NCBI GenBank assembly: GCA_035700225.1
Contig: DASSOT010000019.1
Coordinates: 1 to 11,850, forward strand
Length of the DNA stretch: 11,850 nucleotides
Direction: 5' to 3'
Source of the DNA: JANWLD01 sp035700225
GTDB taxonomy: Bacteria; Patescibacteriota; Saccharimonadia; Saccharimonadales; 2-12-FULL-41-12
The position numbers were made by a program, and so were the translations under genes. Shown here piece after piece: positions 6,366 through 11,850 of the stretch (position 1 is its first letter; each line of letters opens with the position of its first letter). The notes under the pieces were generated by a model. The model searched no databases and was not told the DNA's origin. It was given only the letters and a program-made list of their open reading frames with translations.

Positions 6366-7187
6366 ATGAATAGGCTTGGCCGCAGGGCTGGCGGTTATAC
6401 GATAATAGAGGTGATAATAGTATTGACCGTGAGTAGTCTATTGTTTGCCGCCACAGTGGTAGGTTTCAGTCAGCAAAACAGGCGTACGCAGTTCACGGAT
6501 AGCGTTAACAATTTCACTCAGGATGTACAAGACGTTTTGAATGATGTGGAAACGGGCGTCTATCCTTCAAATAATGGCTTTAAGTGTAGTGCTAATGCCA
6601 GCGGAGGCTCTCCGACTATTACAACCAATTCGGCTACAAATGTGGAGCAGGGTAAGAATACGGACTGTATATTCGTAGGAAAGGCCATACAGTTCGCACC
6701 GCAAGGCACCGATAGCTCTGCTGTGGATATTTATACGCTTATCGGCCGAAGGCTGATCGGTGGTGGCACGGACCCCGTAGCGAACATAAAGGATGCAAAA
6801 CCTGTCGGACTTAATAATCTTTCAGACCGAAAGACTCTGACTTCCGAGGTGCAAATATCAAGCGTAAAGACCAAAAGCGGCACGCCGTTGGCGGGGTTGG
6901 CTATGGTTTCGACATCCGGTTCAGGAAGCATTGGCACCGGCTTGAACGCCAGAACCAGCCTGGCCGCCATCCAGGGAAGTTTGAATGAAAATAAAAGCCT
7001 TTTCTTCCTAAGGATTCAATTCTTTCTAGGAGGAAGTTTTGGAGTAGATCCTGTCGAACTTGCGAAAGACGGAATAGACATTTGCCTCAAAGAAGGTGGT
7101 GTCGGCGGGAGAACTGCCATAGTAGAGTTGGCTCCCGGCGAAAGCCAGATTATAGTTAATACATATATAGATAAGCCATGCAGTTAA
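6366..7187 (+). CDS. Minor prepilin, GspH/FimU-like
   Basis: This 273-residue prepilin is first in a GspH-I-J-K-like set. The leader MNRLGRRAGG is cut before Tyr, giving mature YTIIEVIIVLTVSSLLFAATVVG with Glu at +5. Tyr at +1 is less usual than Phe or Met. The amphipathic part (SQQNRRTQFTDSVNNFTQDVQDVLNDV) and CIFVGKAIQF resemble GspH/FimU pseudopilins. Four cysteines (C74, C101, C240, C272) could form two disulfides. At about 263 mature residues it is clearly longer than the usual FimU/GspH (roughly 150-180), with extra Gly/Ser/Thr-rich sequence in the middle. A TTG at 6303 in frame would add 21 residues, but that would bury the leader and the promoter; ATG at 6366 is preferred. The 3' end overlaps the next gene by 10 nt. 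The role is inferred: a low-abundance pilin in tip assembly. Confidence 0.85.
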   Translation: MNRLGRRAGGYTIIEVIIVLTVSSLLFAATVVGFSQQNRRTQFTDSVNNFTQDVQDVLNDVETGVYPSNNGFKCSANASGGSPTITTNSATNVEQGKNTDCIFVGKAIQFAPQGTDSSAVDIYTLIGRRLIGGGTDPVANIKDAKPVGLNNLSDRKTLTSEVQISSVKTKSGTPLAGLAMVSTSGSGSIGTGLNARTSLAAIQGSLNENKSLFFLRIQFFLGGSFGVDPVELAKDGIDICLKEGGVGGRTAIVELAPGESQIIVNTYIDKPCS

Positions 7188-8689
7188 AACAAATATTCAA
7201 AAACAACAAAGGGGATACCATAGTCGAAGTCCTGATTTCTATAGCTGTATTGGGGCTGATACTAAGCGTATCTTATGCTTTAGCCAACCGTGACACTCAA
7301 TACGTCCAACAGTCGCAGGAAAGGGCCGAAGCGCAGAAGATAAGCGAACAGCAACTTGAGCTTCTTCGTGATTATCTGACCCCGGACACGGATTGGAATG
7401 CATCAGGCTACAAATGTTTTGACGACGCTAACCCGCCGCAACCTACTACAGCTACAAGTAACTGCAACAAAGGGACTAAGGACAACGGGGTGGGGAGATA
7501 CAGGGTTCGAATAACCTATGCCAGTGCCACACGCACCTATACGGTCAATACTACTTGGAGTTCGCTTACTTCAGCACCGCAACAGGCCTTGGCTATCTCA
7601 TATAAGTTACCGGTTACAGCTCTAGAACCCATAGGACTTCTGCCGGAATGTGATGACGGAATTGATAATAATGACCCTGAAGATACTTTGGCGGATTACC
7701 CGGCTGACCCCGGTTGCACCGGCTATAATGACAGTAGTGAAACCGACCCGCCACCGCCGCCACCGCCGCCCGTTTATCATACCTGGGGGCCGGTGGGCGG
7801 AAGTGCATATAGCTACTGTTCGCCGGATACCACGATGTATCTGCCTTTCGGCGACGGGGCCGATGGCTGTGCCGTAAGTGGCAGTACGATGCACGCTTGG
7901 CGTAATTTCAATGTTCTTTATGGCGGAGTTTCTTCAGGCTTCCAGGCGGGTACGGCAACGCTGACCATATGCTACCAGAATTACGGCGCCAGTCCGCCCC
8001 CGGGCTACAGCTCCTATCAATTAAAGGTTACGGTGGGCCATGGCCCAACTCAAGTCATATCACTTCCTACAGGCGGGCCATGCGCCTCAAACGACATAAA
8101 TCTGTACCAAGCAAACCCTTCGACCATCAGATTAGTTTGGTTTAATGATGCTTGGGTAGGAGGGGATGCCAACCTGCAAATAAACAGCATAAAGATAAAG
8201 CAGGAGTTAGACCCCAACCCGCAAAAACCAACCAAAGCGATAGCGGGCAAGGACTATACCTCCTGCCAGATAGCGGGTAATCCAGGTTACTGCATATTAA
8301 GCGACTCGCTATATAGATCCTCGGTTTATTCGTTATCGAGCGATACGGCCGGGGGCAATCCTTTCAGAACAACATACAAATTTAACGGGCTGGTTGCTGG
8401 AAACTATAATTTCGGGATAAGTTATTTTAACGGCAATTACGGCAATCTTCCTGCTCCTCCCAGTTATTCATACAAAGTCAAGGTAAGTTACCCGGGCGGT
8501 TCCAGGACGGTTTATTTGCCCATAGAAAACAGCCAGATAAGCAGACATTTGCATGACTATGTCGTAAGCAATCTTAATATCACCAGTGATAACCCTGTGA
8601 TTACACTGGAATGGCAGAATGATTCATATAACCCCGGGGTTTATGATGCGAACTTCGGAATTAACTCAGTGTTGTTGAGGGGTAACTAG
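7178..8689 (+). CDS. Large PilV/GspI-like prepilin with duplicated CBM-like adhesin domain
   Basis: This 503-residue protein is about three times the usual size of PilV/GspI. The leader MQLKQIFKNNKG is cut before D13; the mature N-terminus DTIVEVLISIAVLGLILSVSYAL has Glu at +5 but Asp at +1. A pilin-like body runs to about residue 148. Then comes an acidic, Cys-bounded segment (C158 to C180, CDDGIDNND...DYPADPGC, continuing to D190), a pattern known from putative calcium-binding surface-protein linkers. Eight prolines (191-198) follow. Two related beta-rich domains occupy about 199-342 and 353-503. They align on YGx2-3PPP/APP-YSSY-K-KV, then a LP strand, then I-L-W-ND...DAN-INS. This resembles the end of CBM6/CBM35-type jelly rolls, so carbohydrate binding is possible but not proven. 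There are ten cysteines. The ATG lies inside the previous gene, with no clear ribosome binding site, so translation is probably coupled. Likely a tip adhesin. Confidence 0.85.
   Translation: MQLKQIFKNNKGDTIVEVLISIAVLGLILSVSYALANRDTQYVQQSQERAEAQKISEQQLELLRDYLTPDTDWNASGYKCFDDANPPQPTTATSNCNKGTKDNGVGRYRVRITYASATRTYTVNTTWSSLTSAPQQALAISYKLPVTALEPIGLLPECDDGIDNNDPEDTLADYPADPGCTGYNDSSETDPPPPPPPPVYHTWGPVGGSAYSYCSPDTTMYLPFGDGADGCAVSGSTMHAWRNFNVLYGGVSSGFQAGTATLTICYQNYGASPPPGYSSYQLKVTVGHGPTQVISLPTGGPCASNDINLYQANPSTIRLVWFNDAWVGGDANLQINSIKIKQELDPNPQKPTKAIAGKDYTSCQIAGNPGYCILSDSLYRSSVYSLSSDTAGGNPFRTTYKFNGLVAGNYNFGISYFNGNYGNLPAPPSYSYKVKVSYPGGSRTVYLPIENSQISRHLHDYVVSNLNITSDNPVITLEWQNDSYNPGVYDANFGINSVLLRGN
7748..7771 (+). 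repeat. CCG/CCA/CCC repeat encoding an eight-proline linker
   Basis: Eight proline codons (residues 191-198) separate the pilin body and acidic segment from the first adhesin-like domain. It would act as a stiff spacer. Such a run can slip in replication only in units of 3 bp without breaking the frame. Confidence 0.8.
7772..8686 (+). repeat. Diverged tandem duplication of a domain of about 150 residues
   Basis: Copy 1 covers 7772-8203 (residues 199-342) and copy 2 covers 8234-8686 (residues 353-503), joined by a short Pro/Lys linker. Equivalent points are Y269 and Y421, and D330 and D490, so the period is about 152-160 residues. The match is clear in protein but not in DNA, meaning an old duplication. 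Confidence 0.75.
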
Positions 8690-8690
8690 C

Positions 8691-9365
8691 ATGAGGCTGA
8701 GGTCGCAAAAAGGGTTTACGATAATTGAACTGTTGATTGCTACGACCGTATTCAGCGTGGTCCTGCTCATTGCCTCCGTGGGTATAATTGCTATCGGTAG
8801 GGACTATTATAAAAGTCTGACGTCAACCAAAGTTCAAGAAACGGCTCGTTCGGTGGCAGACGATATATCAAAATCATTGCAATTTTCGTTGGCTGATACG
8901 GTTTCAAAACAGCTTACTAATCTGGACGGAACTCCTGCCACTGTAAAGACAAGGTGTTTCGGCTCAGATCGCTACAGATATATTCTCAACCAGAAAGTAC
9001 AGCAGGTTACCGATCCGTCTCATCCGGCAGACTTCCATGCCTTGTATAGGGACAAACGGCCTTCAGAAACTACATGCGATAGTTCGGGCAATTGGACGGA
9101 TGGCACAGAGCTTCTAGGCGAAAACATGCGCCTGTTGCAGTTTGAAGTTTCCGACAGCGATCCATTTCAGGTTAAAATCCGGCTTTTATACGGTGACGAC
9201 GACTTGATTTCTATTACCCAATGCCACGGTTCGATAGTAGACGGCCTTTGTTATAATCCAACCGACGAAGACATAGCTACGGCTCGGTGCAGATTCAACA
9301 TAGCCGGGAATCAGTTCTGTGCGGCATCCGGCCTTGAAACCACTGTAACCAGTCGTGTAAAATAA
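8691..9365 (+). CDS. Minor prepilin, PilW/GspJ-like
   Basis: This 224-residue prepilin is third in the minor pilin set. The leader MRLRSQKG is short and basic, cut before F9, giving FTIIELLIATTVFSVVLLIASVG with Glu at +5. The helix continues through IAIGRDYYKSLTSTKVQETARSVADDISKSL, a PilW/GspJ-like stalk. The globular part has six cysteines (C89, C129, C178, C187, C200, C210). Its end, QFCAASGLETTVTSRVK, is the type of ending seen in PilW-like proteins. The ATG is 1 nt after the previous stop, with GAGGGG at 8677-8682 (8 nt before) as ribosome binding site. It would bridge PilV- and PilX-like subunits in the tip complex, by analogy with GspJ. Confidence 0.85.
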   Translation: MRLRSQKGFTIIELLIATTVFSVVLLIASVGIIAIGRDYYKSLTSTKVQETARSVADDISKSLQFSLADTVSKQLTNLDGTPATVKTRCFGSDRYRYILNQKVQQVTDPSHPADFHALYRDKRPSETTCDSSGNWTDGTELLGENMRLLQFEVSDSDPFQVKIRLLYGDDDLISITQCHGSIVDGLCYNPTDEDIATARCRFNIAGNQFCAASGLETTVTSRVK

Positions 9366-9385
9366 CCATAAGTGTAAACTTTTCA

Positions 9386-10456
9386 ATGCACAAAAAAATA
9401 ACAATCATCAAAAATCAAAGCGGAATGGCCTCTATGGTGATTGTTATTCTCATAATGACCCTTCTGTCATTGATAGTATTAGCCATGACAAAAAATGCTA
9501 ATAGAGAACAGGAGCAGTCGTTAGAAAGACAGCTCAGTAGCCAGGCCTTCTATGCGGCCGAGTCGGGCATAAACGATGCCAGAGATTATTTTACTCAGCA
9601 TGCTCATGACGCGGTGAACCCGGCACCTACTGAAAAGAAGATGTGCGACGGGTCTGAAACGGGGGCAACGGCAGGGAACCAGTTCCCCGGGTATCTAAGC
9701 AGGGTCGGATCAAATGTTAATCACTATTCCTGCGTACTTTATGACACCACGCCCGAATCACTGGTATTTTCAAATGTGGGCACCAGCGATTCAGTGGTTA
9801 TGCCCCTGCAGGATGATTCAGGAAATGCTATCGACAGCCTGACCTTTACCTGGAAGCGGCCTAATGATGCCAACTATGACTTTTCCAACTGTAACGCTCT
9901 TTTCAGCTCCGGTTACCCCAAAGAGATAACCGACTGTGATGCCGGCGTTCTCAGGATTGAGCTTATAGACACCAGTGACATCAACAGGACGGCTTTGATA
10001 AACAATGACTTCGTGGCCTTCGTATCGCCCGGTACCGGTGGCTCATCGACAAAACATTACGTAAACGGACTGGGAGTTGCTAACCAGGGCGTAAGCTGGC
10101 AAGGGGATTGTACCTCAGGTATAAACGGCGAATGTAAACTCAAGATTGACGGAATCAGCCGTACTCGGCTTATGTTGCATATGCGGTCGGTTTATAACGT
10201 CAATGAAGTTCGTATCGAGGGGGTTAATACTCCGTCAGGCGAGAAGATTGAGTTTAAGAACGCCCAGATGATGATAGATTCAACAGGCAAGGCAAGCGAT
10301 GTACTGAAGCGCATACAGGTAAGGGTGTCTTTGAATCAATACAGTAACGGCGTATATCCGGAGTTTTCTCTGAATGCCAACGGCGCCGGTATCTGCAAAT
10401 TGCTCCAGATTATTCCCCATAACCCCGATAGCGTTCCCAGCTCCGACGGTTGTTAA
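9386..10456 (+). CDS. PilX/GspK-like minor prepilin lacking Glu5
   Basis: This 356-residue protein closes the minor pilin set. The leader MHKKITIIKNQSG is cut before M14, and the hydrophobic stretch MASMVIVILIMTLLSLIVLAM has Val where other prepilins have Glu at +5. GspK and PilX proteins also lack this Glu, which marks the subunit at the very tip. The diagnostic PilX_N segment is present: EQEQSLERQLSSQ followed by AFYAAESGINDARDYF (about 41-69). The remaining 285 residues are a large globular head with eight cysteines (C87, C116, C169, C184, C242, C250, C337, C356) and a Gly/Ser-rich turn at 216-221. I do not recognise the head. No Shine-Dalgarno site is visible in the 20 nt before the ATG; TAAACT at 9375-9380 is only a weak -10 candidate. 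It ends 11 bp from the convergent recombinase gene, with no obvious terminator between. Confidence 0.82.
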   Translation: MHKKITIIKNQSGMASMVIVILIMTLLSLIVLAMTKNANREQEQSLERQLSSQAFYAAESGINDARDYFTQHAHDAVNPAPTEKKMCDGSETGATAGNQFPGYLSRVGSNVNHYSCVLYDTTPESLVFSNVGTSDSVVMPLQDDSGNAIDSLTFTWKRPNDANYDFSNCNALFSSGYPKEITDCDAGVLRIELIDTSDINRTALINNDFVAFVSPGTGGSSTKHYVNGLGVANQGVSWQGDCTSGINGECKLKIDGISRTRLMLHMRSVYNVNEVRIEGVNTPSGEKIEFKNAQMMIDSTGKASDVLKRIQVRVSLNQYSNGVYPEFSLNANGAGICKLLQIIPHNPDSVPSSDGC

Positions 10457-10467
10457 TCAGACCACTC

Positions 10468-11388
10468 TTAGGCATCGGCTCTGCGCCGGTGGAACTTTTC
10501 ATGCACGTTTCTTAGGTGTGGATCAGTAATGTGCGTATATATCTGAGTAGTAGATATATTGCTATGCCCAAGCATGGCTTGAACTGAGCGGATATCTGCC
10601 CCGTTCATCAGCAGGTCCGTAGCGAAGCTGTGCCTGAGCGTATGCGGGCTTACGTGTTTCGTGATACCTGCCAGTCTGGCATATCTTGCTACCATTCTCT
10701 GCACGCTTCTGGCGGTCAGGCGCAGATGATTCCCAGACTGGTCGACTTTTTTTCGTCCGCCGACGCGGATGAACAGAGGCGAGGAATTATCCGAACGTTT
10801 GTCCAGGTACTTTTCCAGCCAATCGGCGGCGGTTTCACTTATGAATATAGGCCGGTCTTTCTGACCTTTGCCTCTCACCATGAATTCCCGGCGCTTCAGG
10901 TTCACATGGTCCCGGTTCAGCCCGACAAGCTCCGATACGCGCAATCCGCTGGAATATAGCAGTTCCAAAATAGCCCTGTCCCTAAGACCGCCCTCGGCGG
11001 ATATGTCAGGTTCATCCAAAAGCCTTTGCATCTCCTCCTCATTCAAGAAAGTTACCTGTGTCCTTTTGGTCCTTGCCAGTTCTATTTTGTCCGCGGGCAA
11101 GGCTTCAAAACCCCGCTTGGCGCAGAACTTCAAAAAACTTCTAAGTGCTATCAGGTGGTAGTTCTGGGTCGTTTTTTGCAGTTCATCTGACGTGTTTGTT
11201 CCTAGCCTGTTCAGCCAAAGCCGCCACTTCCTTACGAGCTCGGGATTTATATCGGAAACACTTATGTCTCCGGCAAAATCAATCAACCTGGTCAGATAAT
11301 GGTCATAATTAGCTATCGTCTTCTGGGAACGGTTCTGTTCTATTTCCAGGTATTCAAGAAAGTCTGTTTTTAGATTGCTGAATTTCAT
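10468..11388 (-). CDS. xerC/xerD-like: Xer-type tyrosine recombinase
   Basis: This 306-residue recombinase of the XerC/XerD/XerA type most likely resolves chromosome dimers at a dif site. The N-terminal SAM-like core-binding domain (about 1-95) contains FLEYLEIEQNRSQKTIANY and RSFLKFCAKRG. The catalytic domain (about 110-300) has all expected residues: R150 in LRVSEL, K174 in RGKGQKDR, H249 and R252 in HTLRHSFATDLL, H275 in LGHSNISTTQIYTH, and nucleophile Y284. Full length and intact active site mean it is functional. No integrase N-terminal arm-binding domain, no direct repeats and no cargo genes are seen, so a housekeeping Xer fits better than a phage integrase. It is convergent with the pilus genes and divergent from ndk. 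It cannot be assigned to XerC or XerD by eye, and many reduced genomes have only one Xer. Confidence 0.92.
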   Translation of the reverse strand: MKFSNLKTDFLEYLEIEQNRSQKTIANYDHYLTRLIDFAGDISVSDINPELVRKWRLWLNRLGTNTSDELQKTTQNYHLIALRSFLKFCAKRGFEALPADKIELARTKRTQVTFLNEEEMQRLLDEPDISAEGGLRDRAILELLYSSGLRVSELVGLNRDHVNLKRREFMVRGKGQKDRPIFISETAADWLEKYLDKRSDNSSPLFIRVGGRKKVDQSGNHLRLTARSVQRMVARYARLAGITKHVSPHTLRHSFATDLLMNGADIRSVQAMLGHSNISTTQIYTHITDPHLRNVHEKFHRRRADA

Positions 11389-11423
11389 GTTTGATCTTAC
11401 CTAGCATTACCGCTTACATTGTA
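11389..11423 (-). promoter_or_regulatory. Candidate promoter of the recombinase gene
   Basis: On the minus strand TACAAT (11423-11418) could be a -10 box giving a leader of about 23 nt, with a weak AGGT site. Alternatively TAAGAT (11399-11394), the same hexamer as at pilD, ends 5 nt before the ATG and would give a nearly leaderless mRNA. No good -35 box for either. Confidence 0.33.
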
Positions 11424-11445
11424 TCCTATATTGGCAATCCATATC

Positions 11446-11454
11446 TGTTATAAT
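11446..11454 (+). promoter_or_regulatory. Extended -10 promoter of ndk (TGTTATAAT)
   Basis: TG-T-TATAAT is a full extended -10 element, hexamer 11449-11454. Transcription would begin near 11461 and give a leader of about 25 nt. TTGGCA at 11431-11436 is too close (12 bp) to be a proper -35. Confidence 0.6.
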
Positions 11455-11471
11455 TGTTCAATAAGCTAAAC

Positions 11472-11476
11472 AAGGA
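11472..11476 (+). promoter_or_regulatory. Ribosome binding site supporting the TTG start of ndk
   Basis: AAGGA lies 9 nt before TTG at 11486. No ATG or GTG gives the family-typical N-terminus MEKTLIIAKPDA, so this site decides the rare start codon. Confidence 0.7.
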
Positions 11477-11485
11477 AAAATTAGT

Positions 11486-11850
11486 TTGGAAAAAACACTG
11501 ATTATCGCCAAACCCGACGCCGTTCAACGCGGACTTGTAGGAGAAATCATCCGCAGACTGGAGCTGAAAGGCCTGAAACTTATAGGTATCAAAATGTTAA
11601 GCCTGTCCAGCGAACTTTTGCAGGAACACTATAAAGAGCACCTGGAAAAAGATTTTTATACGGGACTTGAAGCGTTCATGAAAAGTTCCCCGGTGGTCGT
11701 TATGGCGTGGGAGGGCTATGAGTGCGTGAACTCCGTAAGGGTTATCGTCGGCGCTACCAACCCTCGCGAGGCAGACGCCGGGACTATCCGTGGCGATATG
11801 TCCATAGGTACGGGCAGGAACCTTATCCATGCCTCTGACAGCAAAGCCAG
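11486..11850 (+). CDS. ndk: Nucleoside diphosphate kinase, 3' truncated by the window end
   Basis: NDK transfers the gamma phosphate between nucleoside triphosphates and diphosphates through a phosphohistidine, in the cytosol. The first 121 residues are visible, and the last few (the family is about 135-150 residues) lie outside the window. Family marks are LIIAKPDAVQRGLVGEIIRR at the N-terminus, HYKEHLEKDFY, SSPVVVMAWEG, GATNPREADAGTIRGD (93-104 ending) and NLIHASDS with the catalytic H115. The usual Pro before GTIRGD is Ala here, a known kind of variation. Translation starts at TTG, supported by AAGGA and by alignment of the N-terminus. It is transcribed away from the recombinase gene with its own promoter. 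It has no evident link to the pilus. Confidence 0.95.
   Translation, partial: MEKTLIIAKPDAVQRGLVGEIIRRLELKGLKLIGIKMLSLSSELLQEHYKEHLEKDFYTGLEAFMKSSPVVVMAWEGYECVNSVRVIVGATNPREADAGTIRGDMSIGTGRNLIHASDSKA

Noticed and set aside
2..10456. UGA recoding as in Gracilibacteria/Absconditabacteria
   Set aside because: All recognised proteins are complete and contain no in-frame TGA, so the standard code explains the window.
10468..11388. Recombinase as integrase of a mobile element carrying the pilus genes
   Set aside because: It has compact Xer architecture without an arm-binding domain, and no tRNA, attachment repeats or phage or transposon genes are nearby. Composition does not change at its borders.
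1..11850. CRISPR array, tRNA, rRNA or riboswitch
   Set aside because: No spaced direct repeats, cloverleaf, rRNA-like segments or long structured leaders were seen. Intergenic gaps are all under 100 bp.

Overview
The window is one almost continuous type IV pilus (T4P) locus, followed by a convergent tyrosine recombinase and the start of a nucleoside diphosphate kinase gene. The organism is probably a Patescibacteria/CPR bacterium, most likely of the Saccharibacteria (TM7) type. The reasons are the compact pilO-pilB-pilT-pilC-pilA-pilD order without a secretin or lipoprotein PilP, the Saccharibacteria-like pilin ending (C...RQ-AV-Y..E....C), the PilV-like start GDTIVEV, very short leaders with strong -10 boxes, and frequent ATA and AGG codons. 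This assignment comes from recognising family traits, not from a search. All 12 genes whose ends are visible stop with TAA or TAG, and none uses TGA. Their frames also stay open without TGA, so nothing points to UGA recoding.

Layout: (1) 2-696 holds the 3' end of pilO and a 78-residue one-helix membrane protein in the place where pilP would be. (2) 775-4896 holds the motor block: pilB (extension ATPase), pilT (retraction ATPase) and pilC (membrane platform). (3) 4969-5436 is the major pilin, apparently its own transcription unit with a candidate promoter and a perfect 10-bp hairpin terminator. (4) 5503-6336 is prepilin peptidase pilD. (5) 6366-10456 holds four minor prepilins in the order GspH/FimU-, GspI/PilV-, GspJ/PilW- and GspK/PilX-like, which is the usual order of a pilus tip or initiation complex. 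(6) 10468-11388 on the minus strand is a Xer-type recombinase. (7) From 11486 there is ndk, cut by the window end.

How it works together: PilO and the small membrane protein would link the cytoplasmic motor to the outside. PilB and PilT drive PilC to add or remove pilins. PilD trims all prepilins. The four minor pilins should prime assembly and sit at the tip. The most interesting gene is the PilV-like protein. After its pilin N-terminus it carries a Cys-bounded acidic segment, an eight-proline linker and two related copies of a beta-rich, CBM-like domain of about 150 residues. It looks like a tip adhesin built into a minor pilin, which would fit a host-attached lifestyle. A second pattern is that pilD and the first minor pilin lack Shine-Dalgarno sites and have extended -10 boxes exactly 7 nt before ATG, suggesting leaderless mRNAs, while genes inside operons mostly keep good ribosome binding sites.
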